Shown one piece after another: positions 42,223-52,773 of a stretch of DNA of 64,000 bases. Made by a program: the position numbers and the translations under genes. The notes below the pieces were generated by a model that was not told the DNA's origin, made no database searches, and was given only the letters and a program-made list of their open reading frames with translations. The DNA comes from Desulfobacter postgatei 2ac9. Its GTDB lineage: Bacteria; Desulfobacterota; Desulfobacteria; Desulfobacterales; Desulfobacteraceae. Each line of letters opens with the position of its first letter. The stretch's first letter is position 1. Location: NCBI RefSeq assembly GCF_000233695.2, contig NZ_CM001488.1:2846279-2910278 (forward strand), read 5' to 3'.

Positions 42223-43557
42223 ATGAAATTAACAATTATCGGAACCGGATATGTAGGCCTTGTCACAGGTGCATGTTTTTCTGAAATGGGAAGTCATGTC
42301 ACTTGTGTGGATATTGACAAAGAAAAAATAGATAACTTGAAAAAAGGGATTCTTCCCATTTATGAACCGGGACTTGAGTCGATAGTCCTTAATAATTATA
42401 AGGAAGGCACGCTGAATTTTACCACCTCTCTGGCCCAGGCCGCAAAGGATTGCAATGTGTTTTTCATTGCCGTGGGCACGCCGCCGGGGCAGGATGGCTC
42501 TGCTGATCTGCAGTATGTGCTGCAAGTGGCGCGCCAGATCGGATCGGTTATTGAAGATTACGCCGTGATTGTGGATAAATCCACGGTACCCGTGGGAACG
42601 GCAGACAAGGTCAGGGCACAGGTCAGCAAAGAACTTGAGGCCCGGGGTGCAGCCATTGAATTTGACGTGGTATCCAATCCCGAGTTTCTTAAAGAAGGGG
42701 CGGCTGTTAATGATTTCCTCAAGCCGGACCGGATTATTGTGGGCGCAGATTCCCATCGGGCTGCAAAGTTAATGCGCAGGCTGTACGCACCTTTTTCAAG
42801 AAACCGGGACAAAATGTTGTTCATGAATGTCAAAGATGCTGAAATGACGAAATATGCGGCCAACTCCATGCTGGCCACAAAGATTTCATTCATGAATGAG
42901 ATTGCCAATCTGTGCGAACGGTTGGGCGTGGATGTGGAGAACGTGCGCAAGGGGATCGGTTCAGATTCGCGTATCGGGTATTCATTTATTTACCCGGGCT
43001 GCGGATATGGCGGATCATGTTTTCCCAAGGATGTCAAAGCCCTTGTGAAAACCGCTAAGGATGCAGGATTTGTTCCCACGCTTCTGGATGCGGTGGAGGA
43101 AAGAAACAATCTTCAAAAACAGGTGCTGGGAAACAAGGTGATTAATAGATTCGGACAGGATTTGACCGGGCGCACATTCGGCATTTGGGGGCTGGCCTTT
43201 AAACCCGGCACCGATGATATGCGCGAAGCCTCGTCCCGTGTATTGATTAAAGCCCTTTTGGATGCGGGTGCCCGGGTTAATGTTTATGACCCCGTGGCCA
43301 TGGATCAGGCCCGAAAGGAGATCCCGGCACAGGAGCAGGAGAAGATCTGTTTTGCCCAAGATCAGTATTCAGCCCTGGACACCGCGGATGCATGTATTCT
43401 GGTTACGGAGTGGAAGGCCTTCAGGCAGCCGGATTTTAAAAAGATGGCATCCCTGATGAAAGAACGGGTGATTTTTGACGGTAGAAACCAGTATGACCCT
43501 GACGAAATCAAAGAAGCCGGTTTTGAATATCACGGAATAGGACGGGAGCTGGGATAG
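42223..43557 (+). CDS. ugd: UDP-glucose 6-dehydrogenase
   Basis: A 444-residue enzyme oxidising UDP-glucose to UDP-glucuronate with two NAD. It has the N-terminal Rossmann motif GTGYVGLVTGACFSEMG, NPEFLKEGAAVNDFLKPDR, and the catalytic Cys in YPGCGYGGSCFPKDVKAL near residue 265. The C-terminal UDP-binding domain is complete. Its product can feed the 4-epimerase encoded at 37528. The ribosome site is weak. Confidence 0.97.
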   Translation: MKLTIIGTGYVGLVTGACFSEMGSHVTCVDIDKEKIDNLKKGILPIYEPGLESIVLNNYKEGTLNFTTSLAQAAKDCNVFFIAVGTPPGQDGSADLQYVLQVARQIGSVIEDYAVIVDKSTVPVGTADKVRAQVSKELEARGAAIEFDVVSNPEFLKEGAAVNDFLKPDRIIVGADSHRAAKLMRRLYAPFSRNRDKMLFMNVKDAEMTKYAANSMLATKISFMNEIANLCERLGVDVENVRKGIGSDSRIGYSFIYPGCGYGGSCFPKDVKALVKTAKDAGFVPTLLDAVEERNNLQKQVLGNKVINRFGQDLTGRTFGIWGLAFKPGTDDMREASSRVLIKALLDAGARVNVYDPVAMDQARKEIPAQEQEKICFAQDQYSALDTADACILVTEWKAFRQPDFKKMASLMKERVIFDGRNQYDPDEIKEAGFEYHGIGRELG

Positions 43558-43681
43558 CGCTTTTTGTCTTTTAGCGTCCGGATGTCAAAATGATTGAGAT
43601 TTCTGTGGGTTTTGTGCTAATATACCAGAATCATTATCTTAATCTTATAAATATTCGTAACAAAACAATAAGGAGATCATC

Positions 43682-44611
43682 ATGAGACTGGTTACCCGAT
43701 CCGATTTTGATGGCCTTGGCTGTGCGGCCATTCTCAAAGAAAAAGGAATCATTGATGAGATTAAATTCGTCCACCCCAAGGATATTCAGGACGGCAGAAT
43801 TGAAATAACTTGCGACGATATTCTGGCAAACATTCCTTTTGTTCCTTGTTGCGGTATCTGGTTTGATCACCACTCCAGCGAACAGGAACGCAAGGTATTC
43901 GGTAATTTTGAAGGGAACTGTGAACCTTCGGCGCCAAGCACAGCCCGGGTTATTTACGAGTATTATGGAGGGTTGAGATATTTTAAGAACCAGCATCTTG
44001 ATGAACTGGTCCGTGCCATTGATAAATCAGATGCTGCCCAGTTTACAAGAGAGGAACTTCTCAATCCCGAGGGCTGGGTTCTTTTGTCTTTTATTATGGA
44101 CCCCCGCACCGGTCTGGGGCGTTACAAGGATTACCGCATCAGCAATTACGCTTTGATGATGGATATGATTGATTACTGCCGGAACAAGAGTGATAAGGAA
44201 ATCCTTGAGATTCCGGATATCAAGGAACGAACGGTGCGGTACTTTGAACAGGACAAGCTCTTCCGTCGGATGCTCCTTGACAACAGCCGCGTGGAAGGAA
44301 ATGTTGTCCTCCTTGACTTAAGGGAGCAGGATGAAATCTATACAGGCAACCGGTTTCTCTTATACAGCCTGTTTCCCGAGGCTAATATTTCCGTGCAGAT
44401 TATGTGGGGCTTCCAGCGCCGGAATATCGTGATCACCTGCGGTTACAGTATTATCAACGACACCGCCGGAGTTGATGTGGGCTCTTTGATGCTTAAACAT
44501 GGCGGCGGCGGCCACAGGCGTGTGGGTACTTGCCAGGTATGCATTGATAAGGCAGATGATGTTATCAAGCAAATTCTTGAAGAACTCAATAAGCCGTGTG
44601 TTTCAATTTAA
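43682..44611 (+). CDS. DHH-family phosphoesterase
   Basis: 309 residues. The metal-binding motifs of DHH phosphoesterases are present (RSDFDGLGCAAIL near the N-terminus, FDHHSSE around residue 61), with the DHHA1-type GGGGHRRVGTCQV near the C-terminus. It may be a nanoRNase/pAp phosphatase or a short-chain polyphosphate hydrolase. The family signature does not separate these. AAGGAG lies before the ATG. It stands alone. Confidence 0.85.
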   Translation: MRLVTRSDFDGLGCAAILKEKGIIDEIKFVHPKDIQDGRIEITCDDILANIPFVPCCGIWFDHHSSEQERKVFGNFEGNCEPSAPSTARVIYEYYGGLRYFKNQHLDELVRAIDKSDAAQFTREELLNPEGWVLLSFIMDPRTGLGRYKDYRISNYALMMDMIDYCRNKSDKEILEIPDIKERTVRYFEQDKLFRRMLLDNSRVEGNVVLLDLREQDEIYTGNRFLLYSLFPEANISVQIMWGFQRRNIVITCGYSIINDTAGVDVGSLMLKHGGGGHRRVGTCQVCIDKADDVIKQILEELNKPCVSI

Positions 44612-44663
44612 CAGGCGAAAAACATTTTCCGGTGCCAGGCCTAATGTTCTCAATCAACATCAG

Positions 44664-45722
44664 TTACTTTAACACAACCTTGCCCGGTTCCCCTGGGATT
44701 TCCCTGACATAGCGTGGGACTGCATATCCCGGCAACAGTCTCCTCAGTTTTGTTATCAGGTCGCATCCTTCTTCGGGTGAGACTTCAAAATGTGCAGCGC
44801 CGGCAACCCGATCAAGCTGATGAAGATAATATGGCATAACCCCTAAATCAATGAGACGCTCAAAAAGCTCAGCCAGCACAGGCAAAGAATCATTCACCTG
44901 TCGTAACAGCACGGTTTGGCTTAATAAAATGCACCCGGAATCCATTAATTCTTCTATTGAACGGGAAACCCCGGAATCAAGTTCATTGGGATGATTGACG
45001 TGTAATACAACAATCATTTTAGCTCTCTTGCCATAACGTTTATGATTACTCAGCAAGCTAAGCAGATCTTCAGTAAGCCGCTGGGGAATAATAATCGGCA
45101 TCCTGGTATGAATTCTGATTCTTCGTACACCCGGGACCTGGTCAAGGTGGAAAATGAGATCCTGAAGTTGCCTGTCACTTAACATCAGGGGATCGCCGCC
45201 GCTGAGTATTACCTCGTGGATTGTGGGGTCAGCCTTAAATCGAACGGCAATGATTTCCGGATGAATACCGGAACCGCTTGAAATGTTGTTTTCCTCTATC
45301 TCCGGAAGCGGCAGATGCCGCCTGAAACAGAAACGGCAGTGAATACTGCACGCCTTGCCTGTTACGATGAGAGAACGGCCGTGGTATTTGGACAGGGTGC
45401 CTTCAGGGCTTAAATGCCCATTCTCACCAAGCGGGTCGGTTGTAAAGTCCCGATTCACAGCAGATTCTTCCTTTCTGGGAAGGACCTGAAGTAAAAGCGG
45501 ATCCAGGGGATCTTTGGGCTTGATGCGCTGTAAAAACGGTTCAGGTACAAGCATTGGAAAATTGGAATTTAAATCCACATGTTCGTTTGAGATTTCCAGA
45601 CGTCTGCATAGTTCAGCAGGATCTCGAACTGCCTCGGCAAAAATCTTTTTCCACAGGGGCGAACAGTTTTCCACAATATCAAAAGGGGTTTTAAGATTAT
45701 TTTGTTTTATTCTATTGTTCAT
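44664..45722 (-). CDS. epmB: KamA-family radical SAM protein, probable EF-P lysine aminomutase
   Basis: 352 residues. The radical SAM motif is in TGKACSIHCRFCFRRHLP (Cys-x3-Cys-x2-Cys), preceded by the EpmB-type DPLDPLLLQVLP segment and followed by HEVILSGGDPLMLSD and the PLP Lys region. The length fits EpmB (about 340) rather than free lysine 2,3-aminomutase (over 400, extra C-terminal domain). It makes beta-lysine for elongation factor P. I start at ATG 45720-45722; the longer open frame would begin inside tRNA-Ser. No efp or epmA lies in the window. Confidence 0.85.
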   Translation of the reverse strand: MNNRIKQNNLKTPFDIVENCSPLWKKIFAEAVRDPAELCRRLEISNEHVDLNSNFPMLVPEPFLQRIKPKDPLDPLLLQVLPRKEESAVNRDFTTDPLGENGHLSPEGTLSKYHGRSLIVTGKACSIHCRFCFRRHLPLPEIEENNISSGSGIHPEIIAVRFKADPTIHEVILSGGDPLMLSDRQLQDLIFHLDQVPGVRRIRIHTRMPIIIPQRLTEDLLSLLSNHKRYGKRAKMIVVLHVNHPNELDSGVSRSIEELMDSGCILLSQTVLLRQVNDSLPVLAELFERLIDLGVMPYYLHQLDRVAGAAHFEVSPEEGCDLITKLRRLLPGYAVPRYVREIPGEPGKVVLK

Positions 45723-45800
45723 GAATGATATGAGAATATTACCGAAAAATCGGTTATAAAGTAAAAAAGCCACTGCAATCACAGTAGCTTTCCTTTTAAA

Positions 45801-45892
45801 TGGCGGAGAAGGGGGGATTCGAACCCCCGGTACCCGGTTAGAGTACACACGCTTTCCAGGCGTGCACCTTCAGCCAGCTCGGTCACCTCTCC
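45801..45892 (-). tRNA. tRNA-Ser (anticodon GGA)
   Basis: 92 nt including encoded CCA. Acceptor GGAGAGG pairs with CTTCTCC (one G-U), discriminator G, anticodon stem CACGC/GCGTG with loop CTGGAAA (anticodon GGA, reading TCC and TCT), a long variable arm as in type II tRNAs, and GGTTCGAATCC T-loop. It lies just upstream of epmB on the same strand. Confidence 0.97.
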
Positions 45893-45906
45893 GAATAGAC
45901 CCGAGC

Positions 45907-45935
45907 AAAATAGTATCTTTTAATCAACGTGTCAA
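45907..45935 (-). promoter_or_regulatory. Promoter of tRNA-Ser
   Basis: On the minus strand: TTGACA (45935-45930), 17-nt spacer, TATTTT (45912-45907), about 15 nt before the mature tRNA 5' end. It overlaps the last codons of the methyltransferase gene. Confidence 0.65.
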
Positions 45936-46657
45936 GGATTAATGCGTTTGGATAATATATTCATATCCATGATATTGTTGGACGACAGGTAAATGGGCGG
46001 CAGAACTCGTTCGGAATCGGTTATATTTTTACGTCCTGAAAAAATTACACGTTTAGGTGTTTTTTTTTGTCCGGTATGAATATAGCGTATCCACTCCGGA
46101 TAAATCGATGTTGCCTGTATTGCCTGATGGATATCTGTCAGGCGTTCGGAAGGGAAAATTATCATGAATCGGCCGTTGTGCCCGAGCAGCGTTTCTGCTT
46201 TTGCTGCAAGGTTTTTGATATTCATGGTAATCTCGTGGCGGGCGACGGCTTTTTGACGATCCGGGTTTAATCTTCCTGTATTATGTTTTTTATACGGTGG
46301 ATTTGACAGGATAAGGTCGAAAGGTCCGTTTGTGGATTCAGGATTGATATTCTTAATATCCTCGTTAATAATCGACACCGTCTGTTCAAGTTCATTATTG
46401 ATGATGTTTTTTATTGCAATTTCAGCAAGTGTCGTTTGAATTTCAACGCCGGTAATATAGGATTGAGGAAAACAATATCCCAGGATAACCGGAATAATAC
46501 CGCAGCCGCATCCTATATCAAGGATGCGATCACCGGAACAGACCGGTGGCATCTGGCTGCATAACACAAAGGGGTCCATGCTGTAACGGTAGCCCTTTGC
46601 GGGCTGCAAAACAGATATTTTCCCCCCAAAAAGCCGATCAGTAGTGTATTTCTCCAA
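45932..46657 (-). CDS. trmN6: tRNA1(Val) A37 N6-methyltransferase-like protein
   Basis: A 241-residue class I SAM methyltransferase. It begins with the TrmN6/YfiC element TTDRLFGGKISVLQPAKGYR, then the SAM site LDIGCGCGIIPVIL and the amino-methylating NPPY motif (LILSNPPYKKHN). The family methylates adenine 37 of tRNA1(Val). The start overlaps the DUF721 gene by 20 nt, forming a two-gene unit. Confidence 0.85.
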   Translation of the reverse strand: MEKYTTDRLFGGKISVLQPAKGYRYSMDPFVLCSQMPPVCSGDRILDIGCGCGIIPVILGYCFPQSYITGVEIQTTLAEIAIKNIINNELEQTVSIINEDIKNINPESTNGPFDLILSNPPYKKHNTGRLNPDRQKAVARHEITMNIKNLAAKAETLLGHNGRFMIIFPSERLTDIHQAIQATSIYPEWIRYIHTGQKKTPKRVIFSGRKNITDSERVLPPIYLSSNNIMDMNILSKRINP

Positions 46658-46958
46658 TTTTAAACCGTAGATGTGTGATTAAGGCCGTGTTCAGTCGTGC
46701 ATTCAAGTTCGCAATCATCTCTTTTTCAAGGAATTTGAGTTGGTGTATCCATACCGAGCTTGATACTATTACCTGTAATTGACCGTTCTTAAATGTATCA
46801 GGTTTGGCATTCTGCGCAATGGAGGTTCCTAATGATAGATCCCATATTTTCCATATCTGCGTGATTTCCGTTTCCTGGGGTGGTTTGTATTTTGACAAAG
46901 CCTTCGACAATATGTCGCTGATATGAGTCAGATGGCTTGTACCTGTTTTTTTGTTCAT
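46638..46958 (-). CDS. DUF721/DciA-like protein
   Basis: About 106 residues from the ATG at 46956-46958 (GGAAATTAAAC upstream). It has the DUF721 core: two N-terminal helices with a Trp-rich WKIWDLSLGTSIAQNAKP and the strand pair QLQVIVSSSVWIHQL. DciA proteins of this family load the replicative helicase DnaB in bacteria without DnaC. It lies in tandem with the methyltransferase gene. Confidence 0.75.
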   Translation of the reverse strand: MNKKTGTSHLTHISDILSKALSKYKPPQETEITQIWKIWDLSLGTSIAQNAKPDTFKNGQLQVIVSSSVWIHQLKFLEKEMIANLNARLNTALITHLRFKIGEIHY

Positions 46959-47221
46959 GTTTAATTTCCAAGTGATATATTTATCCTGATTCGATAATGT
47001 CATAACATAATATTAAAGGATATGGAATCTGTACGTATACAGTCCAAGCACGTTGCAAGCTTATTTGATACCCTTTGCAGCAGGGGTTGTTCTAAATAAA
47101 TATTGCCTTTTAATCTTTATTCTTATAATTAGAGTAGTATTTTGCCTATATAAATATTCAAGCTAACCAATGGACACAATGATGCTGTCAGGTTGGTTAT
47201 GCATTAACAGGATGTAATTTT

Positions 47222-48295
47222 ATGAATTGGGATTGGGAAAAACTTCGAGAAAATCAGAAAAAATATGAACAGAAACAGGGTGGAGGGCCTGGGATGCCTT
47301 CGCCGCCGCAAATGGATGAGCTGTTAAAAAAATTTAAAGGATTTAAATTTTCCGGCATCTTTTTTATGGGAATTCTTATCCTTGGTGTAGTGATAAGTGT
47401 TTCCACAGTGTTCACCATTGGCCGAAGTGAGGTTGGGGTGATCCAGCGTTTCGGAAAGTATAATCGTCTGGTCCAGCCCGGCCTGAATTTCAAGATGCCC
47501 GCAGGCATAGAAAAAGTAACCAAAGTGAATGTCAGGCAGGTTGAAACCGAAGAGTTCGGGTTGAAAACCTACAACGGCGTCGGATCCGACCCCTCGTCTG
47601 TGGACCCTTCCGGGCAGGATTCATCTTTAATGCTTACAGGCGACCTTAATGTTGCCGTTGTGCCCTGGATTATTCAGTACCGCAGATCTGATCCCAGGGA
47701 GTATCTTTTTAATGTAAAAGATGTACGATCCCTGTTACGGCATATGTCGGAAGCAACGATGAGAATGATTGTGGGCGACAGAAGCATCAATGAGGTCATT
47801 TCAAGCCGTGCAGAGATTGCCAGTGCGGCCAAGGAAATGTTCCAACAGGAAATGGACAATGCAAAAGCCGGGATCAGTATCGTTAATATTGAGATGAAAA
47901 AGACCAACGTGCCGGAACCGGTGCAAGCCTCCTTTAATCAAGTTAACCAGGCTATTCAGGAAAAGGAGCAGACCATATATAAGGCCCGGGAAGAATACAA
48001 TAAAGCGATTCCCCTGGCCCGGGGCGAAGCAAAACGTGTGATTAAAGATGCCGAAGGGTATGCCATTGATCGGGTGAACCGTGCCCAGGGTGATGCTGTC
48101 AAATTCAAGGCCATCTATGATGAGTACGTCCAGGCAAAGGATGTAACCCGGAAACGGATGTATCTGGAAGCCATGCTTGAAGTCCTGCCCAAACTGGAAA
48201 ATAAATATATTATTGATTCGGATCAGAAAAATTTGCTGCCGTTTGTAAATATGGGGGCTAAATTATCAGATCAGACCCTTCGGAAAGGTGACTAA
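47222..48295 (+). CDS. hflK: FtsH-modulating protease regulator HflK
   Basis: A 357-residue SPFH/prohibitin protein with a cytoplasmic Gly/Pro-rich N-terminus, one membrane helix at about 43-63 (FSGIFFMGILILGVVISV), the SPFH domain starting GRSEVGVIQRFGKY, and a long helical C-terminal region. With HflC it forms the periplasm-facing cage around FtsH. hflC begins 2 nt after its stop. Confidence 0.95.
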   Translation: MNWDWEKLRENQKKYEQKQGGGPGMPSPPQMDELLKKFKGFKFSGIFFMGILILGVVISVSTVFTIGRSEVGVIQRFGKYNRLVQPGLNFKMPAGIEKVTKVNVRQVETEEFGLKTYNGVGSDPSSVDPSGQDSSLMLTGDLNVAVVPWIIQYRRSDPREYLFNVKDVRSLLRHMSEATMRMIVGDRSINEVISSRAEIASAAKEMFQQEMDNAKAGISIVNIEMKKTNVPEPVQASFNQVNQAIQEKEQTIYKAREEYNKAIPLARGEAKRVIKDAEGYAIDRVNRAQGDAVKFKAIYDEYVQAKDVTRKRMYLEAMLEVLPKLENKYIIDSDQKNLLPFVNMGAKLSDQTLRKGD

Positions 48296-48297
48296 GT

Positions 48298-49281
48298 ATG
48301 GAAGATGCAAATAGTAATATGGGAAGGGTGAATGCCGTTTTTTTCGCGATTGCAGTCATTGCGGCTTTGGTTTTGTATAATTCTGCCTATGTGATAGATG
48401 AAACCGAACAAGTGGTTATTACCCAGTTCGGGCGTATTATAGGTGATGCGAAGAAAACACCGGGATTAAAGTTTAAAGTTCCATTTATCCAGAAGGTGAA
48501 TTATTTCCCTAAAAATTTGCTTGAATGGGACGGAGATCCGGGACAGATTCCCACAAAGGATAAAACTTATATCTGGGTGGATACTTTTGCCCGATGGCGG
48601 ATCAGTGATCCTGTTGTCTATTTCCAGACGGTGAAGGATGAATTTTCTGCACTGAAGAGGCTGGATGATATTATTGACCCGGCCATGCGCGATTTGATTT
48701 CCGCATACCCGCTTGTGGAGAGTGTAAGAAACACAGACCGCCCCATGGATACGTTTGATGCCATCCGGGGTCTGGAAGCCAAGGAGGGTGAAGATACCCC
48801 TAAACGGATGGTTCGTTATCGTGTGGATTTGGGTCGGGCTGAAATTGCCCGCCAAATAGAAAAACAGGCCCGGGAAAAATTAGCGGATTTCGGAATTCAG
48901 ATCGTGGATGTTAAGATTAAGCGAATTAATTATATCGACAGTGTTCGAGGTTCTGTATATGACCGGATGATTGCCGAAAGAAATCAGATTGCAGAAAAAT
49001 TCAGGGCAGAGGGGCAAGGAGAGGCCAGCAATATTCGAGGAGAGAAAGAAAAGGAGTTGCAGGTAATTAAATCCCAGGCGTATAAACAGGCCCAGGAAAT
49101 AAAGGGAAAGGCCGATGCCCAGGCCACTCGGATCTATTCTGCCGCCTATGGTCAGGATCCCGAATTCTATGCGTTTGTGAAAACCATGGAGCTGTACACA
49201 AAGACGCTTGATAAGGATAGCACTGTTATATTGTCAACGGATTCCGAGTTGATGAAATATTTTAAGAAAAGCTCAGATTAA
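48298..49281 (+). CDS. hflC: FtsH-modulating protease regulator HflC
   Basis: A 327-residue SPFH protein with an N-terminal helix at about 12-30 (VFFAIAVIAALVLYNSAYV), then EQVVITQFGRIIG, the family MIAERNQIAEKFRAEGQGEA helix and AYGQDPEFYAFVKTMELY near the end. It forms hetero-oligomers with HflK to control FtsH proteolysis. Second gene of the hflKC operon. Confidence 0.95.
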   Translation: MEDANSNMGRVNAVFFAIAVIAALVLYNSAYVIDETEQVVITQFGRIIGDAKKTPGLKFKVPFIQKVNYFPKNLLEWDGDPGQIPTKDKTYIWVDTFARWRISDPVVYFQTVKDEFSALKRLDDIIDPAMRDLISAYPLVESVRNTDRPMDTFDAIRGLEAKEGEDTPKRMVRYRVDLGRAEIARQIEKQAREKLADFGIQIVDVKIKRINYIDSVRGSVYDRMIAERNQIAEKFRAEGQGEASNIRGEKEKELQVIKSQAYKQAQEIKGKADAQATRIYSAAYGQDPEFYAFVKTMELYTKTLDKDSTVILSTDSELMKYFKKSSD

Positions 49282-49314
49282 CGGCCGTATTGGAGGCTGA
49301 GACACATGGGGTAT

Positions 49315-49348
49315 GAGTATTGAGCTGAGTTGATACAACTCAATACTC
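49315..49348. repeat. GAGTATTGAG/CTCAATACTC palindrome
   Basis: A 10-bp inverted repeat with an inner GAGTTG/CAACTC hairpin, downstream of hflC. It shares its arm words with the hairpin at 37314-37392, suggesting a dispersed repeat family. It may also help terminate hflKC, though it lacks a T-run. Confidence 0.55.
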
Positions 49349-49396
49349 CCCACGGGCTTAGGAAAGAAAAGGGTGAATCCAGTTTCTTTAGAGAAC

Positions 49397-49492
49397 CTAT
49401 TTTTTCTTTCTTTGATGTCTGGTTTTGGCAAGGAGCTTTCTATGTTTATGCTTGCGCATTTTTTTTCTTCTCTTTTTTATAACGCTACCCAA
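49397..49492 (-). CDS. AURKAIP1/COX24-domain protein, 31 aa
   Basis: A 31-codon gene starting with TTG (49490-49492) behind a near-perfect AGGAGGTGA ribosome site. The product starts MGSVIKKRRKKMRKHKH and ends in KTRHQRKKK, over half Lys/Arg, the exact layout of the tiny COX24-domain proteins annotated in many deltaproteobacteria and Bacteroidota. The COX24/AURKAIP1 domain is a ribosome-associated element in mitochondria, so this is probably a small ribosomal or ribosome-bound protein. It is easily missed because of its size and TTG start. Confidence 0.85.
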   Translation of the reverse strand: MGSVIKKRRKKMRKHKHRKLLAKTRHQRKKK

Positions 49493-49605
49493 AAAAATCA
49501 CCTCCTTTTAAATTTGTAAAACGGTCATTTGATTTGCTAAATTTTGACTATAGCATAGTTTTGAATTAAGTGTCCATTCTTTTGTTTCATGGAGAAGGCG
49601 TGTAA

Positions 49606-50118
49606 ATGACACGGTTTTTTAATGAGAGTGAACTTGAGCAGGTGGCAACAGCAGCACTGCGGGCCGAGGAGGTGGTGTACAATTATTTTAAATTGTCTTC
49701 ATCTCAATGGCTTAAAAACAGATATGATATTAAAACCGCCAGGGATCTGCTTCCGCATGAACGGGTGGAAGGCCCCTTTGCCCAGGTGCTTAAATATGAA
49801 GGCCGGCGACAGGATCTTTCGTTAGGCTCTTCGGTCTTTAGTCTCTACCATGTTTGTATCCAGGACCCTGCGATTATTTCTTTTGTTGCAGAAAAACCCC
49901 AAATTGGTCTTGAGCCGTTTCTTTTGTATATTCTGGTTCATGAGCTTGTTCATGTGGTACGGTTTGCACGCTTTGAACATCGCTATGAAAATGCCTGTGA
50001 AGCGGAAGTGACTCTTGAAGAAGAAAAAAAAGTACATGGGATTACCCATGATATTATTGCGCCCAAAACAGTGCCCGGAATGTCACAAGTATTTGAATTT
50101 TATGCACAATGGTATTGA
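49606..50118 (+). CDS. Uncharacterised HExxH-type protein, 170 aa
   Basis: I do not recognise the family. The middle contains LLYILVHELVHVVRFARF, an HExxH zinc-binding helix with a following His (FEHRYEN) and Glu-rich stretch, as in small minigluzincin-like metal proteins. There is no signal peptide, so it is cytoplasmic. The ATG follows GGAGAAGG. It appears monocistronic, ending before a 23-bp palindrome. Peptidase activity is possible, but such folds are also used without proteolysis. Confidence 0.65.
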   Translation: MTRFFNESELEQVATAALRAEEVVYNYFKLSSSQWLKNRYDIKTARDLLPHERVEGPFAQVLKYEGRRQDLSLGSSVFSLYHVCIQDPAIISFVAEKPQIGLEPFLLYILVHELVHVVRFARFEHRYENACEAEVTLEEEKKVHGITHDIIAPKTVPGMSQVFEFYAQWY

Positions 50119-50134
50119 AAGATCTAAATGAAGA

Positions 50135-50157
50135 GGTCCTTAAAAATTTTAAGGACC
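50135..50157. terminator. 23-bp palindrome after the HExxH gene
   Basis: Arms GGTCCTTAAAA/TTTTAAGGACC around one central base; the T residues lie within the stem. Possible bidirectional terminator or operator upstream of the fmdB promoter. Confidence 0.4.
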
Positions 50158-50162
50158 CATCC

Positions 50163-50190
50163 TTGACAAGGAAAAAAGACTTGTTACTTT
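50163..50190 (+). promoter_or_regulatory. Promoter of fmdB
   Basis: TTGACA (50163-50168), 16-nt spacer, TACTTT (50185-50190), about 73 nt before the fmdB start. Confidence 0.45.
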
Positions 50191-50262
50191 AGTTCTGTCT
50201 TTCAAGCAAGGAGTCCCGCAAAAGAAGCGGTTTCAGTAATTTAGAAGGAAGGAATAGCCAAA

Positions 50263-50517
50263 ATGCCGGTTTACGAGTACCAATGTAGCAGGTGTGGACA
50301 TTTAAAAGAGGTTTTTCAAAAAATTTCGGAGTCCCCCCTGGAAGTTTGTCCCAGGTGCAATGGTAAACTAAAAAAGATTATTTCCCAAAGCACCTTTCAT
50401 CTTAAAGGATCCGGATGGTATGTAACAGATTACGGCGGAGCCAATTCAGGTTCCAAGCCTAAAGAACAATCATCAGCAAAATCAGAAAAGCCAGCTTCCA
50501 AATCAGATTCCAAGTAG
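50263..50517 (+). CDS. FmdB-family zinc-ribbon protein
   Basis: 84 residues. An N-terminal zinc ribbon (PVYEYQCSRCGHLKEVF, CPRCNGKLKKI) and the family's GSGWYVTDYG segment, then a disordered Ser/Lys tail. FmdB-type proteins are tied to C1-metabolism gene regulation in name, but their role in most bacteria is unclear. It lies 82 nt upstream of groES and might share its transcript. Confidence 0.88.
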   Translation: MPVYEYQCSRCGHLKEVFQKISESPLEVCPRCNGKLKKIISQSTFHLKGSGWYVTDYGGANSGSKPKEQSSAKSEKPASKSDSK

Positions 50518-50599
50518 ATGGCGATCTGCTTAACAAGTTGACTTAATTCAAAAATAAAATTCAAATGCGCAACTATTATAATTAAAGGAGAATTGTATC

Positions 50600-50887
50600 A
50601 TGAGTTTAAGACCATTGAGCGACAGAATTCTTGTTGAACGTGTTAAAGAAGATGAAAAAACCAAAGGCGGTATCATTATTCCGGATACAGCAAAGGAAAA
50701 ACCCGCCGAAGGTAAAGTGGTTTCAACCGGTAACGGACGTATGGGTGAAGACGGAAAGCTTCTTCCCATGGATGTGAAAGTCGGTGATCGCGTATTGTTC
50801 AGTAAATACGGTGGCACGGAAGTCAAAATTGACGGCGTTGATTATTTGATCATGCGCCAGGACGATGTGCTTGGTATTGTTGAGTAA
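50600..50887 (+). CDS. groES: Co-chaperonin GroES
   Basis: A 95-residue Cpn10: [19 protein letters not shown], the mobile loop [12 protein letters not shown], and [15 protein letters not shown]. Length and motifs are normal. AAAGGAG precedes the ATG. No CIRCE (TTAGCACTC-N9-GAGTGCTAA) is present upstream, so HrcA control is unlikely. Confidence 0.98.
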   Translation: MSLRPLSDRILVERVKEDEKTKGGIIIPDTAKEKPAEGKVVSTGNGRMGEDGKLLPMDVKVGDRVLFSKYGGTEVKIDGVDYLIMRQDDVLGIVE

Positions 50888-50977
50888 TGTCTGCTTTGTC
50901 CTGAAACATCATTTCAGGGTGTTGTGTTTAAATATAATATATACTTCAATATAATTTAAAGATTTTGATGGAGATAA

Positions 50978-52633
<1,656 letters not shown>

Positions 52634-52692
52634 TCAATTATGAGACACCATGAGCGTATTTGTCCGGCCATGATGTGACCTGATGATATTAA

Positions 52693-52722
52693 GCCCCTTT
52701 GTTCAGCAAAGGGGCCTTTTTT
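52693..52722 (+). terminator. Terminator of groESL
   Basis: Stem GCCCCTTTG/CAAAGGGGC with loop TTCAG, followed by six T residues. Confidence 0.9.
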
Positions 52723-52773
52723 GTTGACGTGATAGCCGGTACTGGCATATTTAGTATCGGAAATTAAACCTCG

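Noticed and set aside
45723-45848. N-terminal extension of EpmB
   Set aside because: The longer frame begins inside tRNA-Ser and encodes typical tRNA-readthrough residues; the start at 45722 fits the family length.
50518-50599. CIRCE heat-shock operator before groES
   Set aside because: The TTAGCACTC-N9-GAGTGCTAA inverted repeat is absent.
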